Source of the DNA: Myxococcales bacterium
GTDB taxonomy: Bacteria; Myxococcota_A; Polyangia; Fen-1088
DNA: 42,399 nt
Direction: 5' to 3'
Assembly (NCBI GenBank): GCA_003157775.1
Contig: PMKP01000221.1
Coordinates: 1-42,399, forward strand
Shown one piece after another: positions 20,144-28,010 of the stretch (positions are counted from its first letter, which is position 1; every line of letters begins with the position of its first letter). Both the position numbers and the translations under genes were made by a program. Under the pieces are notes generated by a model. That model was not told the DNA's origin. It worked only from the letters and a program-made list of their open reading frames with translations, and searched no databases.

Positions 20144-20520
20144 GCACACAATGAACACTGCTCACGTTGGACACGTCGAAGCTGTACGCCTGGCCGGAAT
20201 CGAGATAGACGGCCCACGCGTGGGACGGCGAGCCAGCCAACGGAGACGAAGACCAGAAGCGAGTCGCCGGTGTCGACGGTAAGGCTATCGAATCTATCGA
20301 TGGGTCAGCCTGCAATTTGTCGACCATAGTTTCTAGTTCCTCAATCGTCGGGAGGCGCCAGCCCATGCCTCCCAGGCTCCTGCCCACACCTGCACAGTAT
20401 GTCTTGGCATCGAGCCACGTGTACGTGGTTGACGATACTGTCTGTTGCCGGGTCAGTGCCGGCGGAGGATCTGCAGAGGCGTGCCTCGACCACGAGGCGT
20501 AGTCTATCCCATCGCGTCCC
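20139..20520 (-). pseudogene. Truncated DUF1566/Lcl-type domain fragment
   Basis: TTYTWLDAKTYCAGVGRSLGGMGWRLPTIEELETMVD...FWSSSPLAGSPSHAWAVYLDSGQAYSFDVSNVSSVHCVR; no signal peptide or upstream domain. Confidence 0.65.
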
Positions 20521-20537
20521 CGCCGACGTCGCCTGGT

Positions 20538-20597
20538 GGGGACCAGCGACACCGCGGTGCCGACGGCCACGTCGCGTAGGCGCTGGGCCTGGATTGC
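20538..20597 (-). pseudogene. Remnant of a glycosyltransferase gene (central piece)
   Basis: ggggaccagcgacaccgcggtgccgacggccac... matches 25660-25719 with few mismatches; QAQRLRDVAVGTAVSLVP versus EAQRLRAVAAGSAVSLVP. Confidence 0.85.
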
Positions 20598-20659
20598 CAT
20601 TTGCGTCTACTCCGCGACCCGCTACGCTTTGTTGTTCACAAATCGACAGGAGAGGCGAC

Positions 20660-21586
20660 ATGCACAAAAACGATCGCCGCGCGTTCATGAAGGCTGGCCT
20701 CGCCATCGGCGCGGTCGGCTTGGTCGAGTCCATGGGAATCGGGCGCGCTTTCGCGGCCGCTGCGGCCAGACCCGACATCGTCGCGGTCAAGGGGGCAGAC
20801 GCCTTTGCCAGCACCACCAAGGCGCTGGAGGCGCTGGGCGGAATGAAGCGATTTGACACCCAGGGCCGCCGCGTGGGACTGCTCATCAATGCCCCGCCGC
20901 ACTGGAAACTCGAGGGAAGCCACACCCGGATGGAAGTTGCACTCGCTGTGGCCAAGATGTGCCTCGATGCCGGAGCCAAGGAGATCATCACCCTACCGGT
21001 GCTGGGGCCCAAGTTCTGGACCGGCTCGCCGCTCGGCGAGACTCATGCCAAAGTGATCAAGTCGCTCAAGCAGTGCTCGGGAAGGACGGTGGAGACGAAG
21101 ATCCCCAAAGGTGTCCTGCTCAAGTCGGGGAAGGTTCGGCCCGAGCTGCTCGACGTGGATGTCCTGGTGAACATCCCGATCGCCAAGCACCACGTCGGAA
21201 CCATGTTCAGCGGCAATCTCAAGAACATGATGGGCGGCCTCGATCACGAGACAAACGCGTTCTTCCACAACGGCTCCGGCAAGACCGGTTATGAGGATGT
21301 GGACTTCCTCTCACAGTGCATCGCCGACCTGAATACGTTGCGCAGGCCGAACCTGTGTGTCGCTGACGCCACCGTCGTGCTCGGAACCAACGGCCCCGCG
21401 GGCCCCGGCGATCTACTGCAGCCGCAGAAGATCGTGGCCGGCATGGATCCGGTCGCAGTCGACGCGTACTGCGTGACCCTGCACAGCCGCAAGCCGCAAG
21501 AGGTGGTGATGCTCGCCAAGGCCGCCGCGGCAGGAGTCGGGCGCGCCGACTTCCAGAAGCTCAACCTCCAGGAGATCGCAATCTGA
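20660..21586 (+). CDS. DUF362 domain-containing protein with twin-arginine signal
   Basis: Tat-like leader MHKNDRRAFMKAGLAIGAVGLVESMG; DUF362-like DVDVLVNIPIAKHHVGTMFSGNLKNMMGGLDHETNAFFH; good RBS (aggagaggcgac). Confidence 0.85.
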   Translation: MHKNDRRAFMKAGLAIGAVGLVESMGIGRAFAAAAARPDIVAVKGADAFASTTKALEALGGMKRFDTQGRRVGLLINAPPHWKLEGSHTRMEVALAVAKMCLDAGAKEIITLPVLGPKFWTGSPLGETHAKVIKSLKQCSGRTVETKIPKGVLLKSGKVRPELLDVDVLVNIPIAKHHVGTMFSGNLKNMMGGLDHETNAFFHNGSGKTGYEDVDFLSQCIADLNTLRRPNLCVADATVVLGTNGPAGPGDLLQPQKIVAGMDPVAVDAYCVTLHSRKPQEVVMLAKAAAAGVGRADFQKLNLQEIAI

Positions 21587-21656
21587 GCAAGGGGCTCGGT
21601 ACCCCGAGAAGCCGGAGCAACTGACCGGTCGTTGACCGGCCATCGATGAGATCCTC

Positions 21657-21998
21657 CTAGCTCGACGAAGCCGACCTCGGCGAGTCCGCGGCCGCTCGCC
21701 GTTCATCGCCCGCCGCAGCTGCGGGAATCTCGTGGGACGACCCACCGGGCATTTCGCCCCTGCTGGCGGTGGCGCCAACCGCGAGCCCAAGCTCGTCCAT
21801 GCGCTCGGCTTCGCCCGCTAGCCGCTTCGCGCAGGTCATCCACCGTTCCGTCACGCAGTCGGTTTCTCGACAGGACTCGCAAGCTTCAAGACTCGGAGGA
21901 ACATCTTGAATGACTTCCTGTCGAAGACGAGTCCAAATTGCACTGAGCCGGAGACTAGCGCTCATGTCTTGAACCTCTACTTCTCTGCTTGTCGACAT
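21657..21998 (-). CDS. Small hypothetical protein with a Cys-containing motif (CESCRETDCVTERWMTCAKRL)
   Basis: 113-aa ORF, plausible composition, inverted repeat just upstream of the start. Confidence 0.5.
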   Translation of the reverse strand: MSTSREVEVQDMSASLRLSAIWTRLRQEVIQDVPPSLEACESCRETDCVTERWMTCAKRLAGEAERMDELGLAVGATASRGEMPGGSSHEIPAAAAGDERRAAADSPRSASSS

Positions 21999-22001
21999 GA
22001 T

Positions 22002-22049
22002 CCACGAAAAACCTTACGACGGCAAAATTTTGCTGATAGTTTTTCGTGG
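22002..22049. promoter_or_regulatory. Perfect 11-bp inverted repeat enclosing a 12-bp perfect palindrome
   Basis: ccacgaaaaac (22002-22012) ... gcaaaattttgc (22022-22033) ... gtttttcgtgg (22039-22049). Confidence 0.6.
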
Positions 22050-22052
22050 CTC

Positions 22053-22153
22053 TTGATGGTGACGGTGCTGACCAGGTCGCGCAGCTTCGTTTCCAGGGAA
22101 CGCGAGCAATAGGGCCAATTGACCAGCGGCCTACCGCGCTGAAGCTGTTCCCC
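22053..22153 (-). pseudogene. Remnant of a glycosyltransferase gene (N-proximal piece)
   Basis: ttgatggtgacggtgctgaccaggtcgcgcagctt...gctgaagctgttccc aligns without gaps to 25952-26052 with about 10-15 mismatches. Confidence 0.88.
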
Positions 22154-22246
22154 GCCCCAGTCCTACGCGCAGGCTGGTACTCTTCGGCTTTTCACGTAGA
22201 ATTGGTCCTTCTCGCGAATTTGTCTACTGGACCGGAGGATTGACAT

Positions 22247-24823
22247 ATGCCCAACTTTTTCCGAACAGGCTCCTGGATTTTCGCTGTCATCGCGTTGTTG
22301 TCCTTGCAAGCATGCTCCGGCAGCAGCAGCAGCAGCAACGCAGGAGACGCGGCCAGTGCCCATCTCGGTCGCGACGGCGGAGCACCAACCGGTAGCGTAA
22401 CTCCTCTCAGCCTTCCGGCCTTTTCGCCGCCAGATCAGAACGTCATTATCGGGCGTGTGGTCGACTCAAACGGGAAGGGAGTCGCTGGCGCCACCGTGAC
22501 CTATGTCGGCGGCGGAACCGGCACGGCGAACTACGATGGGTTTTACTACATCGCCGATGTCGCCCCGGCCGATCGCATTGTCCTGACCTTCCAGGCCGAC
22601 GGCTATGTCACCACCACGGGCATCGGCACCATGGTCGCGGGTGGCAATGTCACCGTCAACGCGGTCATGCTCCAGCGTGGCGCGGGTCAGCCGGTCAACA
22701 GCGCAGACGGCGGCACCGTCACCTTTGCCAGTGGCGTGGTGACACTTCCACCCGGTACGGTTACCGATTCCTCGGGCAACAACTACTCAGGCAGCGTCAT
22801 GGTGCACGTCACGCCGGTGACCATCAAGGGTATCGGAATTCAGGCCGCACCCGGTGATTTCAGTGCGACCTCCGCCGCTGGCGCGACAGTGCAGCTTGAA
22901 ACCTTCGGCATGGGCGCGTACGAGCTGGCCGACAGTGCAGGCAACCCTCTGCAGGTAAAGAGCGGAGCCAGCGTGGGGGTCGAGATGCTGCTTCCTGCGG
23001 GTACCAAGCTGGTGGCTGGCCAGACCGTCCCTGCCTGGCATTTCGACGACCAGTCCGGGCGCTGGGTCGAAGAGGGGAGCGGTACGGTCGGCGTGTCGTC
23101 CCTCGACCCGGCTCGTCTCTCCTACAAGTTGAATGTCGGCCATTTCTCCAACTGGAACTGCGACCAACCCTATGACACGACCTGCGTGAGCGGCACCGTC
23201 ACCTCGGCCTGCGACGGCAGTGCCATCGTGGCTGATGTCCGCGCCGGCGGGATTTCCTACGACGGAAGTAGCACTGGATTCGCCAGCGCCAGCGGCCAGT
23301 ACTGTGTCGCGGTCAAGACGGGATCGACTGTCATGCTTACGGTTTCATCGGGATACGGGGCCAATCGTGTCGTGAGTGCGGTCCAGGTGTCGAGCGGCAG
23401 CGCAACCTCCGCGTGCCCAGGGCCGTGCACCGTCCAAGACATCGTCCTGCCTTGCACGCCCGCGGACAATGACGTCGATTGTGGTGACGACTATTTCAGC
23501 GGATGCAAATCTTGCATCCAAGGCCGGGTGGTTGACGATTCGGGCAATCCCGTGGCGGCCATGCTGAAGGTCAAGACCGGCATCAACACCTTGACCGCCG
23601 TGACCGACTCTTCCGGCCACTATTGCTCGTCGGCCGCGCTCAACATACTCACGACCATCGCCGCCAACGCCGAGGGCGGTGCTGGCACCGTCACGACGAC
23701 GCCCACAACGCCGGGTGCGTGCCCGAACTGCAACCAGGCTCCCGACATCGTGATCACCCAGAGTCAGACCACCGGCACCAGCTCGGGAATCGACTTCAGC
23801 CAGTGTCCCACCAGCGTTGGCGGGATTATCATCAACAGGCTTCAGGCCAATGGCACCGATCCGGCGTTGGCTGCTCTCGATTCTGGCTGGATTCTTGCCT
23901 CGAAGGGAGACTCGTCGAGCGGGATTCAATCCTACGTCATCTCCGGCGTTCTCGTTTCCAGCAAGGCCGGCGGGATTTCTTTCGCACCGCAAGCGACCTT
24001 CGAGCTTGACCTGGCCGCCCCGCCGAAGGCAGGTGCGGTGTACGCCGTCCAGGCCGTGTCGGACGACTCGTACCAGATCTCTGGCGACGCGACTTCGTCG
24101 AGCGGCGCGCCGGTCGGAATGGGAAGCGAGTCGTACAAGATCGATACCTCGTCGTCACCCGTGCTCGGCTCGGGACAGATCGCGTTCAGCACGGGCTTTG
24201 CCAACCCCGGCGATCCGGTCAAGGGATCGCTGACGTTGACCTTCGGCGCCAACTGCGCGGCTCCAAGCGCGTCGCTGACCGTGCAAGCGACCATCGACAC
24301 CGTTCTCCAAGACGCCATGGGACTCATGCCGACCGTGCTCGACCCCAATGCCCCGGCTTTCAAGGCCTGGGAATGCAGTCTGTTCAGTCTGATGTCACTG
24401 ACCACGGCGGGATTCTCTACCGGGGCAGTGGAAGTTTCCGTGGACGGCGTGCCCATGGCCGGCAGTAACTCGCTTACATCCGCTGAGTACTCGTGGACCG
24501 AAGACCAGCTCCAGATTTCCTACTACGGCGACACGGGGCTGTTCTCGGCCACGGTCGATCATCCGCAGATCGGGGCCAACGCCGTGAGCTCTGCCACGTA
24601 TTCCGACGACAGCGCGAGCGGTTGTTGGTTCACCCTAGGGCAGGGCACTGTGACCCTTCCCAACTTTGCCGGCGCAGACTCAACCCGCTGGATGACCGGC
24701 TCGTTCGAGGTCGACTTCACCGGGACCAATGTGGGCAGCGCCACTGCGAGCTGCGGGACCCCCAAGGCGACAGGGCAGTTCGGCGCACCAGTTTGCGCCG
24801 GTATGAGCACCCTCTTCCATTGA
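22247..24823 (+). CDS. Large lipoprotein with carboxypeptidase-regulatory-like (Ig-like) domains
   Basis: Lipobox LLSLQACSGSSSSS; IIGRVVDSNGKGVAGATVTYVGGGTGTANYDGFYYIADV; second such motif CIQGRVVDDSGNPVAAMLKVKTG. Confidence 0.82.
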   Translation: MPNFFRTGSWIFAVIALLSLQACSGSSSSSNAGDAASAHLGRDGGAPTGSVTPLSLPAFSPPDQNVIIGRVVDSNGKGVAGATVTYVGGGTGTANYDGFYYIADVAPADRIVLTFQADGYVTTTGIGTMVAGGNVTVNAVMLQRGAGQPVNSADGGTVTFASGVVTLPPGTVTDSSGNNYSGSVMVHVTPVTIKGIGIQAAPGDFSATSAAGATVQLETFGMGAYELADSAGNPLQVKSGASVGVEMLLPAGTKLVAGQTVPAWHFDDQSGRWVEEGSGTVGVSSLDPARLSYKLNVGHFSNWNCDQPYDTTCVSGTVTSACDGSAIVADVRAGGISYDGSSTGFASASGQYCVAVKTGSTVMLTVSSGYGANRVVSAVQVSSGSATSACPGPCTVQDIVLPCTPADNDVDCGDDYFSGCKSCIQGRVVDDSGNPVAAMLKVKTGINTLTAVTDSSGHYCSSAALNILTTIAANAEGGAGTVTTTPTTPGACPNCNQAPDIVITQSQTTGTSSGIDFSQCPTSVGGIIINRLQANGTDPALAALDSGWILASKGDSSSGIQSYVISGVLVSSKAGGISFAPQATFELDLAAPPKAGAVYAVQAVSDDSYQISGDATSSSGAPVGMGSESYKIDTSSSPVLGSGQIAFSTGFANPGDPVKGSLTLTFGANCAAPSASLTVQATIDTVLQDAMGLMPTVLDPNAPAFKAWECSLFSLMSLTTAGFSTGAVEVSVDGVPMAGSNSLTSAEYSWTEDQLQISYYGDTGLFSATVDHPQIGANAVSSATYSDDSASGCWFTLGQGTVTLPNFAGADSTRWMTGSFEVDFTGTNVGSATASCGTPKATGQFGAPVCAGMSTLFH

Positions 24824-24900
24824 CCGGGCGGCGTTCTGCGGCCCGCCGCGCAGGCGCCAAACAACCTGGAGCGCTGCCTGTTTGCCGCAAAAATGACGGC

Positions 24901-24933
24901 CCCGCATTCGCCATCCATGAATAATGCGGGCTA
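24901..24933. repeat. Third copy of the tgaataatgcgggcta motif, within a short inverted repeat
   Basis: tgaataatgcgggcta at 24918-24933 identical to 13771-13786; cccgcatt (24901-24908) / aatgcggg (24923-24930). Confidence 0.65.
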
Positions 24934-25077
24934 ACCGGCCACGCGCTGGCCTTCCTTCGGCCAGCCTATGCCGTCTGCGCGAGTCGGTGCAGTGTGCTCA
25001 ACCCATTTGCTCAACCCATTCGGGGTGCCGGTGAGTCGGGCGGCGGGCACGCTGGGTGTAGCTGCGAAGCCCAAAGG

Positions 25078-26325
25078 TCAGACTGCCAACAACTCGTCGT
25101 AGACGCGGAAAAGCTGCTCGGCGATGCCTGTCCAGTCGTAGTCCCTTTCCACCAGCGCCCGCGCCTGCTGAGTCAGGCGGGCCGCGAGCGCGCGGTCGGT
25201 CAGCAGGCGCGCCACCGCTGCGGCGAAAGCTTCGGCGTCGTTTGCGATGAGCAGGTGCTTGCCGTCCTCGACTGCAAGGCCTTCGCAGCCAAGCGAAGTG
25301 GAAACCACCGGCCGCCCCAACGCCATGGCCTCGAGAATCTTCAGGCGGGTTCCCCCACCGGCGCGCAGCGGCACAACCGCGATATGCGCATTTCCATAGT
25401 AAGGAATGGGCGAGCTGGCGCGGCCGACCAACTCGATGTCGTCGCGCCCAGCAAACTCGCGGAGCGCGCGAGGCGTGCCTTCGCCCACCACAGTCAGGCG
25501 GGCTTCGGGGATGCGGCTGCGCAGAGCGGGCAGGATGTGGCGCGCGAGAAAACGGACCGCGTCTAGGTTGGGCGGGTAGCGCAAATGCCCGACGAAGATC
25601 AGCCGCTTGCCGGCTGCGGCCTCGGGAAGCGGGCGCAAAGCCGCCGTGTCTACACCGTTGGGGACCAGCGACACCGCGCTGCCGGCGGCCACCGCGCGCA
25701 GGCGCTGGGCCTCGATTTCAGAGACCACCAGGCAACGGTCGAAACGCGCGGCATGGCGGGCCTCCCAGCCGCGCATGAGGAACGCCTTTGCCAGCAAGCC
25801 CAGCTTCTCCATTGCCCCCACGTGCATGCTCAGCATGCTGCGGGACTGGGTCTCGCAGAAGTTGTGGAACGATAGGATCGTCCGACAGGGTGAGCCGTCG
25901 GGCACGGCATCGCGGAAATGCGCGAGAAAGGAATGCTCAATCTGAAGAATGTTGATGGTGCCGGTGCTGACCAGGTCGCGCAGCTTGCTTTCCAGGGAGC
26001 GCGAACAATAGGGCCAGTTGACCAGCGGTTGACCACGCTGAAGGTGCTCCCAGAAGTCCCGCGTGCGCGCGATCGCGGAGCCGGAACGCATGACGGCCCA
26101 CTCGACCCGCTCGCAGAATGGCGCCAGCTTGGGCACATGGCGGGCTTCCTCAGCCGACTCAAGCACGGCGAAGAGCAAGACGCGGTATCGGGTCGCCACC
26201 TGGCGAATGAGATTGAAGTAGCGGATGGCACCGCCGCGGTCAGTGGGCCAAGGTAGGCCGTAGGTCAACCACAGAACCGTCTTGCGCTGATCCTGGGCCT
26301 GATCCGGTTTTCCGTCTTCATCCAT
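25078..26325 (-). CDS. GT4-like glycosyltransferase (group 1)
   Basis: LWLTYGLPWPTDRGGAIRYFNLIRQVATRYRVLLFA, LIFVGHLRYPPNLDAVRFLARHILPALRSRIPEARLTVVGEG, VPLRAGGGTRLKILEAMALGRPVVSTSLGCEGL. Confidence 0.93.
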   Translation of the reverse strand: MDEDGKPDQAQDQRKTVLWLTYGLPWPTDRGGAIRYFNLIRQVATRYRVLLFAVLESAEEARHVPKLAPFCERVEWAVMRSGSAIARTRDFWEHLQRGQPLVNWPYCSRSLESKLRDLVSTGTINILQIEHSFLAHFRDAVPDGSPCRTILSFHNFCETQSRSMLSMHVGAMEKLGLLAKAFLMRGWEARHAARFDRCLVVSEIEAQRLRAVAAGSAVSLVPNGVDTAALRPLPEAAAGKRLIFVGHLRYPPNLDAVRFLARHILPALRSRIPEARLTVVGEGTPRALREFAGRDDIELVGRASSPIPYYGNAHIAVVPLRAGGGTRLKILEAMALGRPVVSTSLGCEGLAVEDGKHLLIANDAEAFAAAVARLLTDRALAARLTQQARALVERDYDWTGIAEQLFRVYDELLAV

Positions 26326-26389
26326 TTCCGTTCCCAGCTATGCCTGGGAGCCCTTGCAGCCCTTTGGCTTTCTGGCCGGCGCCGGGGCT

Positions 26390-26740
26390 CTAGGCCCAAA
26401 GGCCGCTGCGCTGACGGCGCACGCGGCGGCAGTAGGCGTGCAACATGCGTTGGTGCAAAGACGCCATGGCCGTGAACCGCACGCCCATGCCGTAGAAGTA
26501 GTCATCCATGGTGTCACGGCAGGTCTCGCCTGCGGCCCAAATGGTTTCAGGCATGCCGGGCAGCTTGAATTCCAAACCAACCGGCGTGCGGGGCGGATTC
26601 GGATCCTGCAGCAAGGTGTTGAGGAACAACCCTCGCTCGCTGATGTCGACGGCAAGGCCGCGCTGAGGCCGGTCCAGGACGTAGGCGCAAAGCAGGGTCT
26701 CCAGAGGCAGACGATCATCGAACCGACGGTCCAAGTTCAT
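26390..26740 (-). CDS. PilZ domain-containing protein
   Basis: MNLDRRFDDRLPLETLLCAYVLDRPQRGLAVDISERGLFLNT...MGVRFTAM; RBS-like aggag upstream. N-terminal extension of the 397-aa ORF rejected. Confidence 0.8.
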   Translation of the reverse strand: MNLDRRFDDRLPLETLLCAYVLDRPQRGLAVDISERGLFLNTLLQDPNPPRTPVGLEFKLPGMPETIWAAGETCRDTMDDYFYGMGVRFTAMASLHQRMLHAYCRRVRRQRSGLWA

Positions 26741-26771
26741 GGCAACCTCTCCTTTCGAGATGGTAGGTAAA

Positions 26772-26798
26772 GTGGGTTTATGTAGGATAAGAACCCAC
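26772..26798. promoter_or_regulatory. 7-bp inverted repeat in the divergent PilZ/epimerase promoter region
   Basis: gtgggtt-tatgtaggataag-aacccac. Confidence 0.4.
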
Positions 26799-26899
26799 AA
26801 AGTGCGCTTCGTCAAGTTTCGCGACCAGGGAGCGTGAGATACTCGCAAGAACGCCGCATGGAAAAGCCCGACGACGACCATCAGCTTCCGGGTCGTGAC

Positions 26900-27880
26900 A
26901 TGAAAGCCGCGCTGGTTACCGGGGCGTCGGGCTTCCTCGGCAGCAGTTTGGTGGCATCCCTTTGCGGACGCGGGGTCAAGGTGCGTGCATTGGTTCGGCC
27001 CTTCAGCGACTTGCGCCGCTTGGCGGGGCTGGGCGTAGAGATCGTGCGCGGGGATGTGTGCGACTCGGCCTCGCTGCGCGAAGCTGCCCGCGGCCAGCAG
27101 GTGGTGTTTCACACTGCAGCCAAGGTGCCTGACTGGGGCCCGCGGCGCGAATTCTTCCGAGTCAACCTGGATGGCACGCGCAACCTGGTGGCGGCCTGCC
27201 AGGATGCCGGCGTCGAGCGCCTGGTGCACGTCAGCTCGCTGACCGTGCTGGGTCTGCCACGCCAGGGCGACGCAGTGGACGAGCAGAGCCCCTACGATTC
27301 GTCGCCGCACGATGCGTACACGGCCAGCAAGATCCAGGCGGAAAAGATTGTGCTTGCGGCAAACGGCCAGCGCGGCTTGCAGACCGTCGCGATCCGGCCC
27401 GGGGCGATCTGGGGACCGGGCGATCCCAGCATCACCCCGCGCATCGCAGCCCTGCTGCGCCGAGGACGCGCGGTCTACATCGGCCGCGCGTCCAACCGCC
27501 TTGCGCTTTCCCATGTCGACAACCTCACCCTTGGGCTGCGGCTTGCCGCCGAAACCCCGGCAGCGGCCGGCCAGGTGTATCACCTGACTGACGGTGAGAC
27601 CGTGACCGCGCGCGAGGTTGTCGATGGCCTGGCCGCGCTTCTGGGCACGGCGCGACCACGGCTGTCTGTCCCGTTTTTTCTCATCTACGCCGCCGCAGCC
27701 GCGATGGAAGGTGTGGCGCGCCTTCTGCGCTGGCGCTCGCCCCCGTCCTTCACCCGCTACGGCGTGCGCCTGCTAGCCAGCGACTGTCGCTACGACAACC
27801 GCAAGGCCGAGCGCGAGTTGGGCTTTCACCCGAGCGTGTCGTTCCAGCAAGGACTGACGGCTCTGGGCGGACATTTGTGA
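26900..27880 (+). CDS. NAD(P)-dependent epimerase/dehydratase (extended SDR, 3-beta-HSD-like)
   Basis: AALVTGASGFLGSSLV Rossmann motif, YTASKIQAEK catalytic motif, VAIRPGAIWGPGD. ORF opens at 26834; alternative starts 26858 and 26900. Confidence 0.9.
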   Translation: MKAALVTGASGFLGSSLVASLCGRGVKVRALVRPFSDLRRLAGLGVEIVRGDVCDSASLREAARGQQVVFHTAAKVPDWGPRREFFRVNLDGTRNLVAACQDAGVERLVHVSSLTVLGLPRQGDAVDEQSPYDSSPHDAYTASKIQAEKIVLAANGQRGLQTVAIRPGAIWGPGDPSITPRIAALLRRGRAVYIGRASNRLALSHVDNLTLGLRLAAETPAAAGQVYHLTDGETVTAREVVDGLAALLGTARPRLSVPFFLIYAAAAAMEGVARLLRWRSPPSFTRYGVRLLASDCRYDNRKAERELGFHPSVSFQQGLTALGGHL

Positions 27881-27883
27881 GGG

Positions 27884-27930
27884 ACGATCGGGCGACCGCC
27901 CGTAGGGGCGACCTGCGGTCGCCCTATCGT
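27884..27930. repeat. REP-like palindromic element
   Basis: acgatcgggcgaccgc (27884-27899) / gcggtcgccctatcgt (27915-27930), 15/16 paired; cgtaggggcgacctgcggtcgccc (27901-27924) also occurs at 6517-6540 in reverse (23/24 identical). Confidence 0.75.
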
Positions 27931-28010
27931 CGCCCCCAACGGGTGGTCGCCGGTTCGTCGCCGCCGTCGCAATTCTCAGTTGTCAGCGGCACAGGGAACG
28001 GCCACGATGG

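Noticed and set aside
24994-25022. Short tandem duplication tgctcaacccatt x2
   Set aside because: Only two units of about 13 nt, insufficient to call a functional repeat.
26741-27583. N-terminal 280 aa of ORF 26390..27583
   Set aside because: Antisense to the epimerase; the PilZ domain starts at MNLDRRFDDRLP (26740).
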